Shown: one piece after another, positions 1 through 8,477 of the stretch
Position numbering within the stretch: position 1 is the stretch's first letter
Layout of the letters: each line of letters opens with the position of its first letter
Source of the DNA: Nitrospira sp.
GTDB lineage: Bacteria > Nitrospirota > Nitrospiria > Nitrospirales > Nitrospiraceae
Length of the DNA: 40,181 nucleotides
NCBI GenBank assembly: GCA_019636945.1
Contig: JAHBWO010000023.1
Coordinates: 1-40,181, forward strand
Direction of reading: 5' to 3'
The notes under the pieces: model-generated
Database searches by the model: none
Told to the model about the DNA's origin: nothing
Seen by the model: only the letters and a program-made list of their open reading frames with translations
Translations under genes and position numbers: made by a program

Positions 1-327
1 CCAGGCCCCACGCTCGATCCCATCGGCTGGTCGCCAAGTGGACAACCACGCTATACGTACTTCTATGCCACGGGCGCGGTCGGTGCTGCTTCAGCATCTG
101 CGGCCACGGCGTTTACCCTTCCTTCGAGCGTAGTAGCACCAACTAGCTGTACATCGGCACCAACGACTGGAAGTAATGCAGTAGCCGCAAGTGCAACGGT
201 AGGAACGACACCGGCTGGGTTTACAGCAGGTGCGCAGGGGAACGTCGACTCCGATGCCACCTGCGATGACTGGTTTATTAACGACCAGCGCAGCTTGACC
301 AATACCCGTAACGATGTCGGCGCCTAA
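1..327 (+). CDS. type IV pilin (PilA-like), C-terminal part only
   Basis: The reading frame is open from base 1 to a TAA at 325-327, so only the last 108 residues are visible; the N-terminal prepilin helix lies outside the window. The tail has features of type IV major pilins of the Myxococcus/Geobacter type: a GWSPSGQPRYTYFY stretch near residues 9-22, a low-complexity Ser/Thr/Ala-rich middle, then a GNVDSDATCDDWFINDQ-like region close to the C-terminus. Two cysteines, in TSCTS and DATCDD, could form the usual C-terminal disulfide loop. The Ser/Thr-rich middle would suit O-glycosylation, and the next gene is a ligase-fold protein. A terminator follows at once, so the pilin is probably transcribed on its own or as the end of an upstream unit. 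It could instead be a minor pilin or pseudopilin, which the missing N-terminus would settle. Confidence 0.7.
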   Translation, partial: PGPTLDPIGWSPSGQPRYTYFYATGAVGAASASAATAFTLPSSVVAPTSCTSAPTTGSNAVAASATVGTTPAGFTAGAQGNVDSDATCDDWFINDQRSLTNTRNDVGA

Positions 328-351
328 TCCAAGTTAGGCAGGTGTGTCCAA

Positions 352-382
352 GAAAGGGGATCGGCAAACCCGATCCCCTTTC
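352..382 (+). terminator. rho-independent terminator after the pilin gene
   Basis: A 13-bp perfect inverted repeat (352-364 pairing with 370-382) encloses a 5-base CAAAC loop. The stem contains the run GGGGATCGG. It is followed by a short, interrupted T-rich stretch (384-390). It starts 24 bases after the pilin stop, as expected for a terminator of a highly expressed pilin gene. Confidence 0.8.
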
Positions 383-473
383 CTATTTCTAAGGGTCATG
401 AGAATCTTCTACGGCTGCCCTCTTCCAGACTTCAGAAATCGAAACTTGCTGCTATGTGCACGCAATAGGTTGC

Positions 474-504
474 TTTACTATGCGTTCGTGAAATGCCTTA
501 CAAT
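474..504 (+). promoter_or_regulatory. possible promoter ahead of the ligase-fold gene
   Basis: A TACAAT hexamer at 499-504 resembles a sigma-70 -10 box. A weak TTTACT (474-479) lies upstream with a long 19-base spacer. The position, between the pilin terminator and the start at 534, makes a promoter plausible, but the match is poor and this is a guess from position. Confidence 0.25.
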
Positions 505-533
505 GCGTCTCACCATGGCCCCTGGCTCGTGGC

Positions 534-2477
534 ATGAACAAGCTCCTCACTGAGAGAATCCCGGTTTCTCTGACGGGACCCTGCCTGGTCATAGGAAGCT
601 TGACGGTATTCTCCCCATTGATCGAGGGAGGAACCACACAGCTCCCTGTTCTGATCATCCGGCTCATCCTCTTGGTCGCCTTGGGGAGCTGGCTTATGGC
701 TGGGGTCTGTCGCTCCACATTAGTCCTCCCTCGAACGGACCTCTGGTGGCCGATTGCAGCATTTTTAGGATGGTCTGGCCTTTCCCTCCTGTGGTCACCC
801 TATACGAATGTCAGTCTTCAATGGTTTCTGAGCCTCCTGCTTTATGCCGTCTTTTTCTTAATGATCCTGCTTGGGACAGACAGCGAGAAACGGTTGCAAG
901 GCTTCCTCCTCCTCATCTTACTCATGGGGATGTTTGAAGGAGGACTTGGGATTATCCAATACCTGTATGGTGGAGAATCGAGGGCCAAGGGAACGTTTTT
1001 CAACCCTAACTTTTTCTCAACGTATGAGACGGTATCTGCCGTGCTGGCGATTAGTCTCCTGTGGTTCGGCGCGGAGTACGGAAAGACAGGCAACCTACTC
1101 TTGATCCTGTGCGCAACAATATCCGGTACCGCAGTGATACTGGCGCAATCGAGGGGAGGAGCAGCGGCTTTTCTCATCGCCATTACAGCCATCGGATACT
1201 TCAAATATGGAAAGTCCACCCTATTCCTGCTTCTCATATTGATTCTCGGCACAATCCTGTTGCCTAACCCCCTGAAACAGCGAGTGCTGGAGGTAGGGAA
1301 GCAGGATCCCTACGCCTATACAAGGATAGAAATTTGGGAAGATGCGACGAAACGTCTTCGTGACCATCCGCTGGGGATTGGGCTTGGCATGTATAAGTAC
1401 GCTTCTTTTCAATATCGTTTCCCCATAGATGACGCCATTATCCAGTATGGAAAACGTGCCGAGACGGCACACAACGAATATCTTCAGCTGGCCGTGGAAT
1501 TGGGAATAGCTGGGTTGGCGTGCTTTCTGTTGAGTATCGCAGTGTGGACGGCGGAAATTAAACGGATATGGAAGACGGACCTTCCTCAACAGTCCAGAGG
1601 ACAACTGGTCGGGCTCTGCGCCGGAGTCCTGGCCTCGATCGTCCATGCCACGGTGGACTCTGTGTTCCACGAACCGGCCCTGGTGCTTCTCCTTATTTTA
1701 GAGGGAGGTCTCGCTGTGGCCTTAGGAAAACAGGTGCGTGGCACACAAGCCGAACCGTGGTGTTTCACCCCGCCATACCATGTTACGCGGGTGATACTTA
1801 TTATGGTGTCATTGGGCGCCATGGCATATCTCGCCATCCAACCAGCCGCAGCATGGTTCCTCGTCAAGCAAGGCAACAGCGCACAAGCCGAACATGACAA
1901 CATGTCGGCTATTAAGTGGTATCGCTATGCCTCAATGGCTGACCCTGGTGCCACAGCAGTTCGGGACGGACTCGCACGGTTGTGCATTCAGCGATTCAGG
2001 GAGACCGGTGCTCCTGAATGGCTTGAACAGGCTGCCAGTGAAATGGCGGTCGCTATGGCCCTCAACCCACTCGATGGTCGGCCACCCTATCGGCTAGGGA
2101 CGATCTATCTCTTGCAACTCGAGCAGCAGACCTGGGCTGCTCATAAAATCTCACTGACCGCACAAGCGACACAGGCATTCAAAAAATCGATAAGTGTGGA
2201 CCCTTTTTCGCCCTTCGGATATTTTGAATTAAGCAAACTATATCGCGGGAAAGGAGATCGCACCTCAGCTCAGCAACTGCTTGAACAAGCGATCACTTAC
2301 GAGCCGAATTTCATACCCGCTCGGGTGGCACTGGTGGATTTGGCACGAGAGATCGGACACACAGACGTCGCAAGTATGCAACTGACCGCTATCCAAACAA
2401 TTCGGTGGAAGTTTCAGGACTGGACATTGACGTCTATGGAGCAACAATTCCTAGGGATACAGCCACCGAAGCCCTAG
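534..2477 (+). CDS. O-antigen ligase family (Wzy_C) membrane protein with C-terminal TPR region
   Basis: This 647-residue protein is a polytopic inner-membrane protein with hydrophobic segments across roughly residues 12-245 and 320-445. It has hallmarks of the Wzy_C/O-antigen ligase fold: AQSRGG at 204-209, then a long periplasmic loop containing RIEIWEDATKRLRDHPLGIG (264-283) and AHNEYLQLAVELGI (312-325). After the last helix a soluble tail (about 450-625) has TPR-like helical pairs. Family members transfer lipid-linked glycans to lipid A or to proteins (WaaL, PglL/PilO) or polymerise repeat units (Wzy); sequence alone does not separate these. It lies between a pilin gene and an ABC transporter pair like Myxococcus pilH-pilI, so I favour pilin or surface-protein glycosylation. 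No strong Shine-Dalgarno is visible before the ATG. Confidence 0.85.
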   Translation: MNKLLTERIPVSLTGPCLVIGSLTVFSPLIEGGTTQLPVLIIRLILLVALGSWLMAGVCRSTLVLPRTDLWWPIAAFLGWSGLSLLWSPYTNVSLQWFLSLLLYAVFFLMILLGTDSEKRLQGFLLLILLMGMFEGGLGIIQYLYGGESRAKGTFFNPNFFSTYETVSAVLAISLLWFGAEYGKTGNLLLILCATISGTAVILAQSRGGAAAFLIAITAIGYFKYGKSTLFLLLILILGTILLPNPLKQRVLEVGKQDPYAYTRIEIWEDATKRLRDHPLGIGLGMYKYASFQYRFPIDDAIIQYGKRAETAHNEYLQLAVELGIAGLACFLLSIAVWTAEIKRIWKTDLPQQSRGQLVGLCAGVLASIVHATVDSVFHEPALVLLLILEGGLAVALGKQVRGTQAEPWCFTPPYHVTRVILIMVSLGAMAYLAIQPAAAWFLVKQGNSAQAEHDNMSAIKWYRYASMADPGATAVRDGLARLCIQRFRETGAPEWLEQAASEMAVAMALNPLDGRPPYRLGTIYLLQLEQQTWAAHKISLTAQATQAFKKSISVDPFSPFGYFELSKLYRGKGDRTSAQQLLEQAITYEPNFIPARVALVDLAREIGHTDVASMQLTAIQTIRWKFQDWTLTSMEQQFLGIQPPKP

Positions 2478-2488
2478 CAGCATTGCAC

Positions 2489-3385
2489 ATGCCCCCTGTC
2501 GCACGTCTAACAAAGCAGTGGATCCTCTTGGCAGTACTCGGGATGGGTTTGTGCGCCGGTATTGTGACGACTCAAATCGTTCTGGACACTACACGCGCAG
2601 GAATTCCAAAGCTTCAGCGCATGTCGTATCTCCCTGATGGACGGATTCTCAAGGTGGCAGCGCTCGGCTATCGAGAAGTTGTCGCGGATGTTCTCTGGCT
2701 GCAAGTCATTCAAGCCATGGGTGACAGGCATGTCTCCCAAGAGACAGGCCAATGGATCTATCGCGCCTTGGATGTGGTGACGACCTTAGACCCTACATTT
2801 GTGCGAGCCTACGAGGCGGGCGCACACGCACTCTGTACGATTGTGGTGATGCCTGAGGAAAGCAACCTGCTGCTTGAAAAGGGCATTCGACATAATCCCC
2901 AGGAATGGCGTCTGCCATTTCTCCTGGGCTTCAATCTTTATTTTGAATTGGGTGATAACCATAAAGCGGCTGAAGCCATGACCCTGGCAGCACGAATTCC
3001 CGGTGCGCCGGAGATAATCACACGGCTTGCGGCCAAATTACTGGTCTCTGCGAAGTCACCACAACAGGCGGTTGAGTTACTGGTGAAGATCTATGAAGAC
3101 ACCTCGGATGAGAATGTCAAAAGATTACTGGAGCAGCGCTTGCGCGAGGCCATCGTCGAACGGGATCTCGCAGTGTTTGAAAATGCGATCGAACGGTTCC
3201 AAGCACAACATTCACAACGACCGGCTCGACTTGATCAGCTGGTCCAGGCAGGACTCTTGCGGGAATTACCACAAGAGCCATTCGGCGGGCATTATCACTA
3301 CAATGCTGAAACGGGCGAGGTGCGGAGTAGTGAAGTCAAGGAACGAATGCGAATGACGCTTCGGAAAAGAGGACAGTATCAATAA
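2489..3385 (+). CDS. membrane-anchored TPR-like protein, possible PilG-position pilus accessory protein
   Basis: The 298-residue product has one N-terminal membrane helix (about residues 11-32) followed by a soluble, helical TPR-like domain, so it is probably anchored with its bulk in the periplasm. The C-terminal part (about 240-282) contains RPARLDQLV and LPQEPFGGHYHY. This resembles the 'what-to-fill, then P-DPFG-Y' segment found in pseudopilin and pilin-associated proteins. The frame is open further upstream to a GTG at 2405, but that would overlap the previous gene by 73 bases. The ATG at 2489, 11 bases after that stop and just before the membrane helix, is the better start. It lies between the ligase-fold gene and the ABC pair, the position of pilG in Myxococcus. 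I did not establish sequence homology to PilG. Confidence 0.75.
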   Translation: MPPVARLTKQWILLAVLGMGLCAGIVTTQIVLDTTRAGIPKLQRMSYLPDGRILKVAALGYREVVADVLWLQVIQAMGDRHVSQETGQWIYRALDVVTTLDPTFVRAYEAGAHALCTIVVMPEESNLLLEKGIRHNPQEWRLPFLLGFNLYFELGDNHKAAEAMTLAARIPGAPEIITRLAAKLLVSAKSPQQAVELLVKIYEDTSDENVKRLLEQRLREAIVERDLAVFENAIERFQAQHSQRPARLDQLVQAGLLRELPQEPFGGHYHYNAETGEVRSSEVKERMRMTLRKRGQYQ

Positions 3386-3420
3386 ACTCTCACCCAGTTT
3401 GCTCGGAGAGTGGATCAAGC

Positions 3421-4353
3421 ATGGATGCCATCGCCGTTGAACAGGTCACAAAAGTCTACGAGCCACGGTGGCCATGGCACCGCTCCTCGACTGTCCTGTC
3501 GGATGTGTCCTTCTCCGTCCGCAAAGGAGAGATCTTTGGATTCTTAGGGCACAACGGAGCCGGGAAGACGACCACCATGAAAATTCTGCTCGGGCTCTTG
3601 AGGCCGACGAGCGGTAGGATTGAAGTATTAGGCGCACCAGCCGGCGACGTGGCAACCCATAGCAAGCTCGGATACCTCCCTGAGTCGCCATACTTTTACG
3701 ATTATCTCACGGCGGAGGAGTTCCTTGCGTTTTACGGGAAACTTGCGGGGATGTCGCGTGACGCGATTCACGGTCGTATCCCCAGCTTGCTGGAGCAGGT
3801 CGGTCTTCACGATGCCCGGCATCGCCAATTACGCAAATTCTCCAAAGGAATGCTGCAACGAATTGGTCTGGCTCAGGCCCTCATCCAGGACCCTGAATTA
3901 GTCGTGCTCGATGAGCCGATGTCAGGACTCGATCCGATGGGACGGAAGGAAGTACGAGATCTCATCTTGACTCTTCGCGAACAAGGGAAGACGGTCTTCT
4001 TCAGTACCCACATCTTGTCCGATGTCGAGATGATTTGCGACCGCGTTGGCATACTGGCAAAGGGCAAGATGCTTGCTCTGGGAACAGTGGAAGAATTAGT
4101 CGACGGGCAACTTGCCGAGTCCATCGAAGTCGTCTGCGATGGAGTGATCGGGACACAGATCGAGCCGGTCCGGCGGCTGGCTGTTCGAACACTACAAAGT
4201 GGAGCGCGCTGTCTGATGGTGCTCCCAGGACACGAGTGCCTCGATGAAATCCTTGAGGCACTTCGTGGTGCCGGTGCCAAATTGGTCTCTATTATTCCGC
4301 ACAAGGGGTCGCTCGAAGAACTCTTCCTCCTCAAGAGTCACGGCGAGGGATAG
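3421..4353 (+). CDS. ABC transporter ATP-binding protein (PilH-like position)
   Basis: This 310-residue protein is a complete ABC ATPase of the ABC-2 exporter type. Walker A is GHNGAGKT (43-50). The Q-loop region carries LPESP as in DrrA-like ATPases, the signature is KFSKGMLQR (139-147), Walker B is LVVLDEP (160-166), and the H-loop histidine is His197 in FSTHILSD. The last ~90 residues form the accessory C-terminal domain common in this subfamily. The permease gene starts one base after the stop, so the two form one transporter. In Myxococcus, PilH and PilI are an ATPase/permease pair next to pilA and needed for pilus biogenesis. Here the gene is three genes downstream of a pilin, which suggests the same role; a general multidrug or polysaccharide role cannot be excluded. 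Confidence 0.92.
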   Translation: MDAIAVEQVTKVYEPRWPWHRSSTVLSDVSFSVRKGEIFGFLGHNGAGKTTTMKILLGLLRPTSGRIEVLGAPAGDVATHSKLGYLPESPYFYDYLTAEEFLAFYGKLAGMSRDAIHGRIPSLLEQVGLHDARHRQLRKFSKGMLQRIGLAQALIQDPELVVLDEPMSGLDPMGRKEVRDLILTLREQGKTVFFSTHILSDVEMICDRVGILAKGKMLALGTVEELVDGQLAESIEVVCDGVIGTQIEPVRRLAVRTLQSGARCLMVLPGHECLDEILEALRGAGAKLVSIIPHKGSLEELFLLKSHGEG

Positions 4354-4354
4354 C

Positions 4355-5119
4355 ATGCAACGTCTCTATGCAGTGGCCGTGAACACATTTCGAGAGACCC
4401 TTCGCGACAAGATCCTCTACAATCTTGTGCTGTTTGCCGTCCTTCTTATCGGGTCCTCAGTGCTGTTGGGAACATTGACCATTGGGGAGCAGGCCCGTAT
4501 CGTCAACGACCTGGGATTAGCCGCTATTAATTTGGTGGCGGTCATCATCGCCATTTTCGTCGGGATCGGCCTGGTCTCCAAGGAAATCGAGCGACGAACC
4601 ATCTATACCCTTCTTGCCCGACCCATTACCAGAGCCCAGTTCGTGCTCGGAAAGTATCTAGGGTTGGCGCTGGTCATCCTCGTGAACATCGGCATTATGT
4701 TCGCCATGTTCTTAGCCACCGTCAAACTGAGCGGCCATGCGATCCATGCGTCGTTGTTTCAGGCCGTCGAGTTAATGCTGGTTGAGGCCTTGTTGGTCAT
4801 GGCCTTTGCCTTGTTATTTTCCACGTTTAGCTCGTCGATCCTCAGCGCAACGCTCACACTCGGCATCTATGTGATCGGCCATCTCACCAGCGATCTAAAG
4901 ACGATCGCGGAAAAGAATGCCTCCGGTGTGATCAAGTCGCTCACAACGACCTTGTACTATGCCTTTCCCAACCTTGAAACTTTAAATATCAAAGGTCAGT
5001 CCGCTGCGGGGATCTCAGTTGATCTGGGGTTCCAACTGATCGCGACCACCTACGGACTGCTCTACACAGGCCTGCTCCTCGTCGGAGCCTGTCTGATCTT
5101 TCAACGGCGAGACTTTTAG
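4355..5119 (+). CDS. ABC-2 type transporter permease (PilI-like position)
   Basis: The 254-residue product is the membrane partner of the ATPase just upstream. It has about six hydrophobic helices, beginning with an amphipathic N-terminus (MQRLYAVAVNTFRETLRDKI) and a first helix at residues 20-40. The segment VSKEIERRTIYTLLARPITR between helices 2 and 3 is the conserved cytoplasmic coupling region of ABC-2 permeases of the NosY/COG1277 type. The frame stays open upstream into the ATPase gene, but the ATG at 4355 is preceded by a CGAGGGA ribosome site and gives the expected family N-terminus. Together with the upstream ATPase it should make an exporter linked to pilus assembly or surface glycan. 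Confidence 0.88.
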   Translation: MQRLYAVAVNTFRETLRDKILYNLVLFAVLLIGSSVLLGTLTIGEQARIVNDLGLAAINLVAVIIAIFVGIGLVSKEIERRTIYTLLARPITRAQFVLGKYLGLALVILVNIGIMFAMFLATVKLSGHAIHASLFQAVELMLVEALLVMAFALLFSTFSSSILSATLTLGIYVIGHLTSDLKTIAEKNASGVIKSLTTTLYYAFPNLETLNIKGQSAAGISVDLGFQLIATTYGLLYTGLLLVGACLIFQRRDF

Positions 5120-5149
5120 CGGTCGCGGCCCTCCGCACTCATATTTTCT

Positions 5150-6310
5150 ATGCAGGTCCTGGCTGTCCTCCCCCCAGATCGGTGGATGGAGATCAATCTC
5201 ATCGATCCGTTACGCCAGCACTATTGTGACACTCTTCAAGTTTTCCACTACCCAGGTGGCATGGGGCAACTGGGCTCTGCCGATTGGCGCCGCACACGGG
5301 AAGAGTTAAACCAGGAGTTGCTTTCAACCGCCCGGACCCTTCGCGCAACAGGACGTCTCGATTTCATATTTTGTGTGGTCTATGACGATTTTCTTCTGGT
5401 CGACACAGCTCGGCAGTTGCAGCAACTCGGAGTTCCCATGGTGAATTATCATGTGGATATGGCGTTCCAATGGTATCGCGTCATTCGAACTGCTCCCTAT
5501 TTCGATGTCTTAGCCGTGGCACAAATGACGAATGCGGACCATCTCAAACCGTACGCCCAACAGATTCACTGGATGCCGATGGCGGCCAATCCACGCTATT
5601 ACTTCCGTGATCGTCATGAGACCTCGACCTACCAACATACTGTGTCATTCGTAGGAAGTTTTAACCCCTATCGACGAGCGTTGTTGGCCGACTGCATCAG
5701 TCATGGCATCACCCCAGTCGTCTATGGGCGCGGTTGGACATCAGCCTCACCAAGTCCCTACACATTTTCATGGGATGCCTACAAGGTGTGCCACGATCTT
5801 CGTTACTACGCCGTTCCACGCTGGAAGGCAGACGGTGTCAAGAGCCTACTGGGACCACTGGAACGCAAGTATTCACGGCAATATTCTTTTGAACTCTTGA
5901 GCGGGGCTGACTTAAGAGGACCCTGCGAGGAGAACACACTCCCTGGTATCTTCGCAGAAAGTCACGTAAATCTGGGTTTTTCAGACACGGGATGGCATAG
6001 TGGAACCGATATTCAGAAGTCTCACAATTTGCAGTGCCGACTACGGGATTTTGAAGTACCTATGGCGGGAGGCTTCTACGTAACGCAAGAGGCTCCCGAT
6101 CATGCACAGTATTACAAGTTAGGCGAAGAGATCGTCACATGGTCTGATTCTGGTGATCTTGTCGAAAAACTTCGCTTTTACTTACAGAATCCCCAGGCTA
6201 CTTCAAAAATTCGTGACGCAGGACAACGGCGTGTACTGAAAGAACATACATGGCGTCATCGATTTGATCGCTTGTTCGACCGACTTCGCTCACTGAGGAT
6301 ATATCTTTGA
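5150..6310 (+). CDS. CgeB-like glycosyltransferase (Glyco_trans_1_2 C-terminus)
   Basis: The 386-residue cytoplasmic protein looks like the CgeB/DUF3880 group of GT-B glycosyltransferases. The N-terminal half has VPMVNYHVDMAFQWYRV, in which the acceptor-side domain ends, followed by HTVSFVGSFNPYRRALL (about 165-182). The C-terminal third carries the family pattern FEVPMAGGFYVTQEAPDHAQY followed by YKLGEEIVTW, KLRFYL and REHTW-like VLKEHTWRHRF. A second family member lies at 17353-18516 and shares the same C-terminal pattern. The gene overlaps the next start by 4 bases (TTGA), which points to translational coupling with the Wzm permease. Substrate unknown; probably adds a sugar to the exported glycan. 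Confidence 0.8.
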   Translation: MQVLAVLPPDRWMEINLIDPLRQHYCDTLQVFHYPGGMGQLGSADWRRTREELNQELLSTARTLRATGRLDFIFCVVYDDFLLVDTARQLQQLGVPMVNYHVDMAFQWYRVIRTAPYFDVLAVAQMTNADHLKPYAQQIHWMPMAANPRYYFRDRHETSTYQHTVSFVGSFNPYRRALLADCISHGITPVVYGRGWTSASPSPYTFSWDAYKVCHDLRYYAVPRWKADGVKSLLGPLERKYSRQYSFELLSGADLRGPCEENTLPGIFAESHVNLGFSDTGWHSGTDIQKSHNLQCRLRDFEVPMAGGFYVTQEAPDHAQYYKLGEEIVTWSDSGDLVEKLRFYLQNPQATSKIRDAGQRRVLKEHTWRHRFDRLFDRLRSLRIYL

Positions 6311-7206
6311 TTCCGAAAAGTAATTCTCTTCTGAATGCAGGGCATTTGGATGGGCTCTCTCAAAGAACAGCATCGTGTGCCTCCAACACAAGACTCGTGC
6401 GTATCAGGTCTTCTAATGGATGGGTCCCCCTGAATGTACGAGAACTCTGGGAACATCGAGAACTCCTCTACTTCCTGGCCTGGCGTGATGTCAGAGTCCG
6501 CTATAAACAGACCCTGTTGGGGATCGGATGGGCCATTCTTAAGCCACTCCTAACGGTGTTTATGTTCACAATAATTTTTGATTGGCTCATGCATGTTCGT
6601 ACTGATGGGCTACCATATCCGTTGTTGAGTATCTGTGCTGTCGTTCCTTGGCAACTCTTTTCGTACACACTGACGGGATCCAGTCAGAGTTTGGTGGCTG
6701 AACAACATTTGCTTACTAAGGTGTACTTTCCTCGCCTCATCGTTCCGCTTTCTAAAGTACTCAGCGGCATGGTCGATTTCCTTATTACCATTGTCCTTCT
6801 GTTTGTATTACTGGGGTATTTTCACGTCATTCCCAATCATTACACATGGACCTTTCCGCTGTTTATGACGATTGGTGTGATAGCCGCTCTGGGGATGGGA
6901 CTGTGGTTTTCTGCCTTAAATGTACGTTATCGAGACGTCGGACATGCACTGCCGTTCCTGACACAGATGTGGTTCTTTGCAACACCTATAGTCTATCCGA
7001 GCAGCCTCATCCCAGAGTCGTGGCGTCTGTGGTATGGCCTCAACCCAATGGTGACCGTCGTCGAAGGATTCCGATGGGCATTTTTTGGTACGACGGGGTT
7101 GACCGTGGAGATGTCGCTGGTTTCACTCGCGGTGAGTGGAGCGGTGTTCGTCTCAGGTCTCTACTATTTCCGACTCATGGAAGAGACCTTTGCTGATGTA
7201 GTGTGA
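6307..7206 (+). CDS. wzm: polysaccharide ABC exporter permease (Wzm-like)
   Basis: This 299-residue integral membrane protein belongs to the ABC-2 permeases that export O-antigen, capsule or teichoic acid. The diagnostic N-terminal stretch is RELLYFLAWRDVRVRYKQT, followed by LLGIGWAILKPLL and six hydrophobic segments. The region FPRLIVPLSKVLSG and the late PMVTVVEGFRWAF are also typical. Translation probably starts at the TTG at 6307, overlapping the TGA of the previous gene. The first ~40 residues are not conserved in the family, so a later start is possible. The ATPase gene begins three bases after this stop. Inference: it flips a lipid-linked glycan across the inner membrane with Wzt. Confidence 0.9.
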   Translation: MIPKSNSLLNAGHLDGLSQRTASCASNTRLVRIRSSNGWVPLNVRELWEHRELLYFLAWRDVRVRYKQTLLGIGWAILKPLLTVFMFTIIFDWLMHVRTDGLPYPLLSICAVVPWQLFSYTLTGSSQSLVAEQHLLTKVYFPRLIVPLSKVLSGMVDFLITIVLLFVLLGYFHVIPNHYTWTFPLFMTIGVIAALGMGLWFSALNVRYRDVGHALPFLTQMWFFATPIVYPSSLIPESWRLWYGLNPMVTVVEGFRWAFFGTTGLTVEMSLVSLAVSGAVFVSGLYYFRLMEETFADVV

Positions 7207-7209
7207 TTG

Positions 7210-8433
7210 ATGAGTGACGTGGCCATTCGCACATCGGGCTTGAGTAAGCAATATACGATTGGGGGGCGCCGTACCCCACGTGATCGTTTCCGTGCAGGCT
7301 TCACCACGATGCCCGAGCAGAATGCCAATACGATATGGGCGCTCAACGATGTGTCGTTTGAGGTCAAACAAGGTGAAGTATTGGGGATCATTGGGAAAAA
7401 CGGATCAGGTAAAAGCACCTTACTGAAGATTCTTTCTCGGATTACAAAGCCCACAAGAGGAGAAGCGGAGATTCACGGACGTGTCGGATCTCTTCTTGAA
7501 GTGGGAACGGGATTTCACCCTGAATTGACCGGCCGAGAGAACATTCAATTAAACGGGGCGCTATTGGGAATGAAGAAGGCCGAGATTGATCGTCATTTTG
7601 ACGCGATCGTGGCGTTTGCCGAAGTCGAAAAGTTTCTGGATATGCCAGTGAAGCGATATTCAAGCGGCATGTACATGCGCTTAGCCTTTGCTGTCGCTGC
7701 TCACCTTGTTACAGATATCCTATTTGTGGATGAGGTTCTTGCGGTAGGTGACGCCGCTTTTCAGAAAAAGTGTCTTGGGAAAATGGATGAAGTATCAAGA
7801 GATGGTCGAACCATCCTCTTTGTAACTCATAACTTAGGAGCGGTGGCCCAGCTGTGTCCACGGACGTTGTTGCTGAAATCTGGAAGAGTGGTGTCTTTAG
7901 ACAAGTCCGAAACAATTCTCGCCGACTATCTATCTGAAGGCAGCAGCGACATGCTGGATGTTTCATTAGATCCTATGCGAAATCCGGCCTCTCCTTTGGT
8001 GCTCACGCGCTGCCATATAGCTGCACTTGATGAGACCCCTGTCAGGAGAGTTGATGTCGCTCGAGGATTCAAAATAATGCTGGAAGCTATAGCACGTCGG
8101 GAAGTGATCGATACGGATGTCAGCATAAGGGTCTCAAGTGACCTTGGCGCGCCCCTGTTTACCACGAATTTCTCTGATTCTATGGGTAAGTTGGCGAGGA
8201 TTGGGCCGGGGAATTGTTTTTATGAGGTAGAAATTCCAAGCCATTTTCTGGCTCCAGGCACCTATTCTCTTCATGTCGGGATTCATCGCCCAAACGTAGA
8301 GGCGCTGGATGTCCATGACGGAATATTGAGCTTTTCGGTGGAAGAATCCGGAAGTGACATGTGGAATTATCGGGGCAAACGCTATGGCAGTATTCTCGTC
8401 AATTTTCCATGGTCTGAAGAATACGCATCATAA
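7210..8433 (+). CDS. wzt: polysaccharide ABC exporter ATPase with carbohydrate-binding C-domain (Wzt-like)
   Basis: The 407-residue protein has two domains. The ABC domain shows Walker A GKNGSGKST (62-70), EVGTGFHPELTGRENI typical of Wzt/TagH ATPases, signature YSSGM (150-154), Walker B ILFVDEVLAVGD (170-181) and the H-loop His207. From about residue 265 to 395 a beta-rich Wzt_C-type domain follows, ending in YGSILVNFPW. In characterised Wzt proteins this extra domain binds the modified non-reducing end of the finished O-chain and licenses export. A TTG at 7207 precedes the ATG; I chose the ATG at 7210. With wzm it forms the exporter of this locus. The nearby acetyl- and methyltransferases are candidates for making the recognised cap. 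Confidence 0.93.
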   Translation: MSDVAIRTSGLSKQYTIGGRRTPRDRFRAGFTTMPEQNANTIWALNDVSFEVKQGEVLGIIGKNGSGKSTLLKILSRITKPTRGEAEIHGRVGSLLEVGTGFHPELTGRENIQLNGALLGMKKAEIDRHFDAIVAFAEVEKFLDMPVKRYSSGMYMRLAFAVAAHLVTDILFVDEVLAVGDAAFQKKCLGKMDEVSRDGRTILFVTHNLGAVAQLCPRTLLLKSGRVVSLDKSETILADYLSEGSSDMLDVSLDPMRNPASPLVLTRCHIAALDETPVRRVDVARGFKIMLEAIARREVIDTDVSIRVSSDLGAPLFTTNFSDSMGKLARIGPGNCFYEVEIPSHFLAPGTYSLHVGIHRPNVEALDVHDGILSFSVEESGSDMWNYRGKRYGSILVNFPWSEEYAS

Positions 8434-8477
8434 GAAACTGCCGCGATGTGTATAGGAATTAGAGTGGTAGAGCCAGC

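Noticed and set aside
63..302. minus-strand open frame opposite the pilin tail
   Set aside because: Its composition is Ala/Val-rich only because the pilin is Ser/Thr/Ala-rich; it has no ribosome site and no recognisable motif.
2405..2488. upstream extension of the TPR-protein gene
   Set aside because: It would overlap the previous gene by 73 bases and add residues before the membrane helix that look like translated ligase-gene sequence.
3873..4334. long minus-strand open frame inside the ABC ATPase gene
   Set aside because: The ATPase frame has all motifs intact, and the opposite frame is Ser/Arg-rich without motif, as usual for a shadow frame.
4244..4354. upstream extension of the ABC permease frame
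   Set aside because: It lies within the ATPase gene and the Arg/Ser-rich peptide has no family similarity; the ATG at 4355 has a ribosome site.
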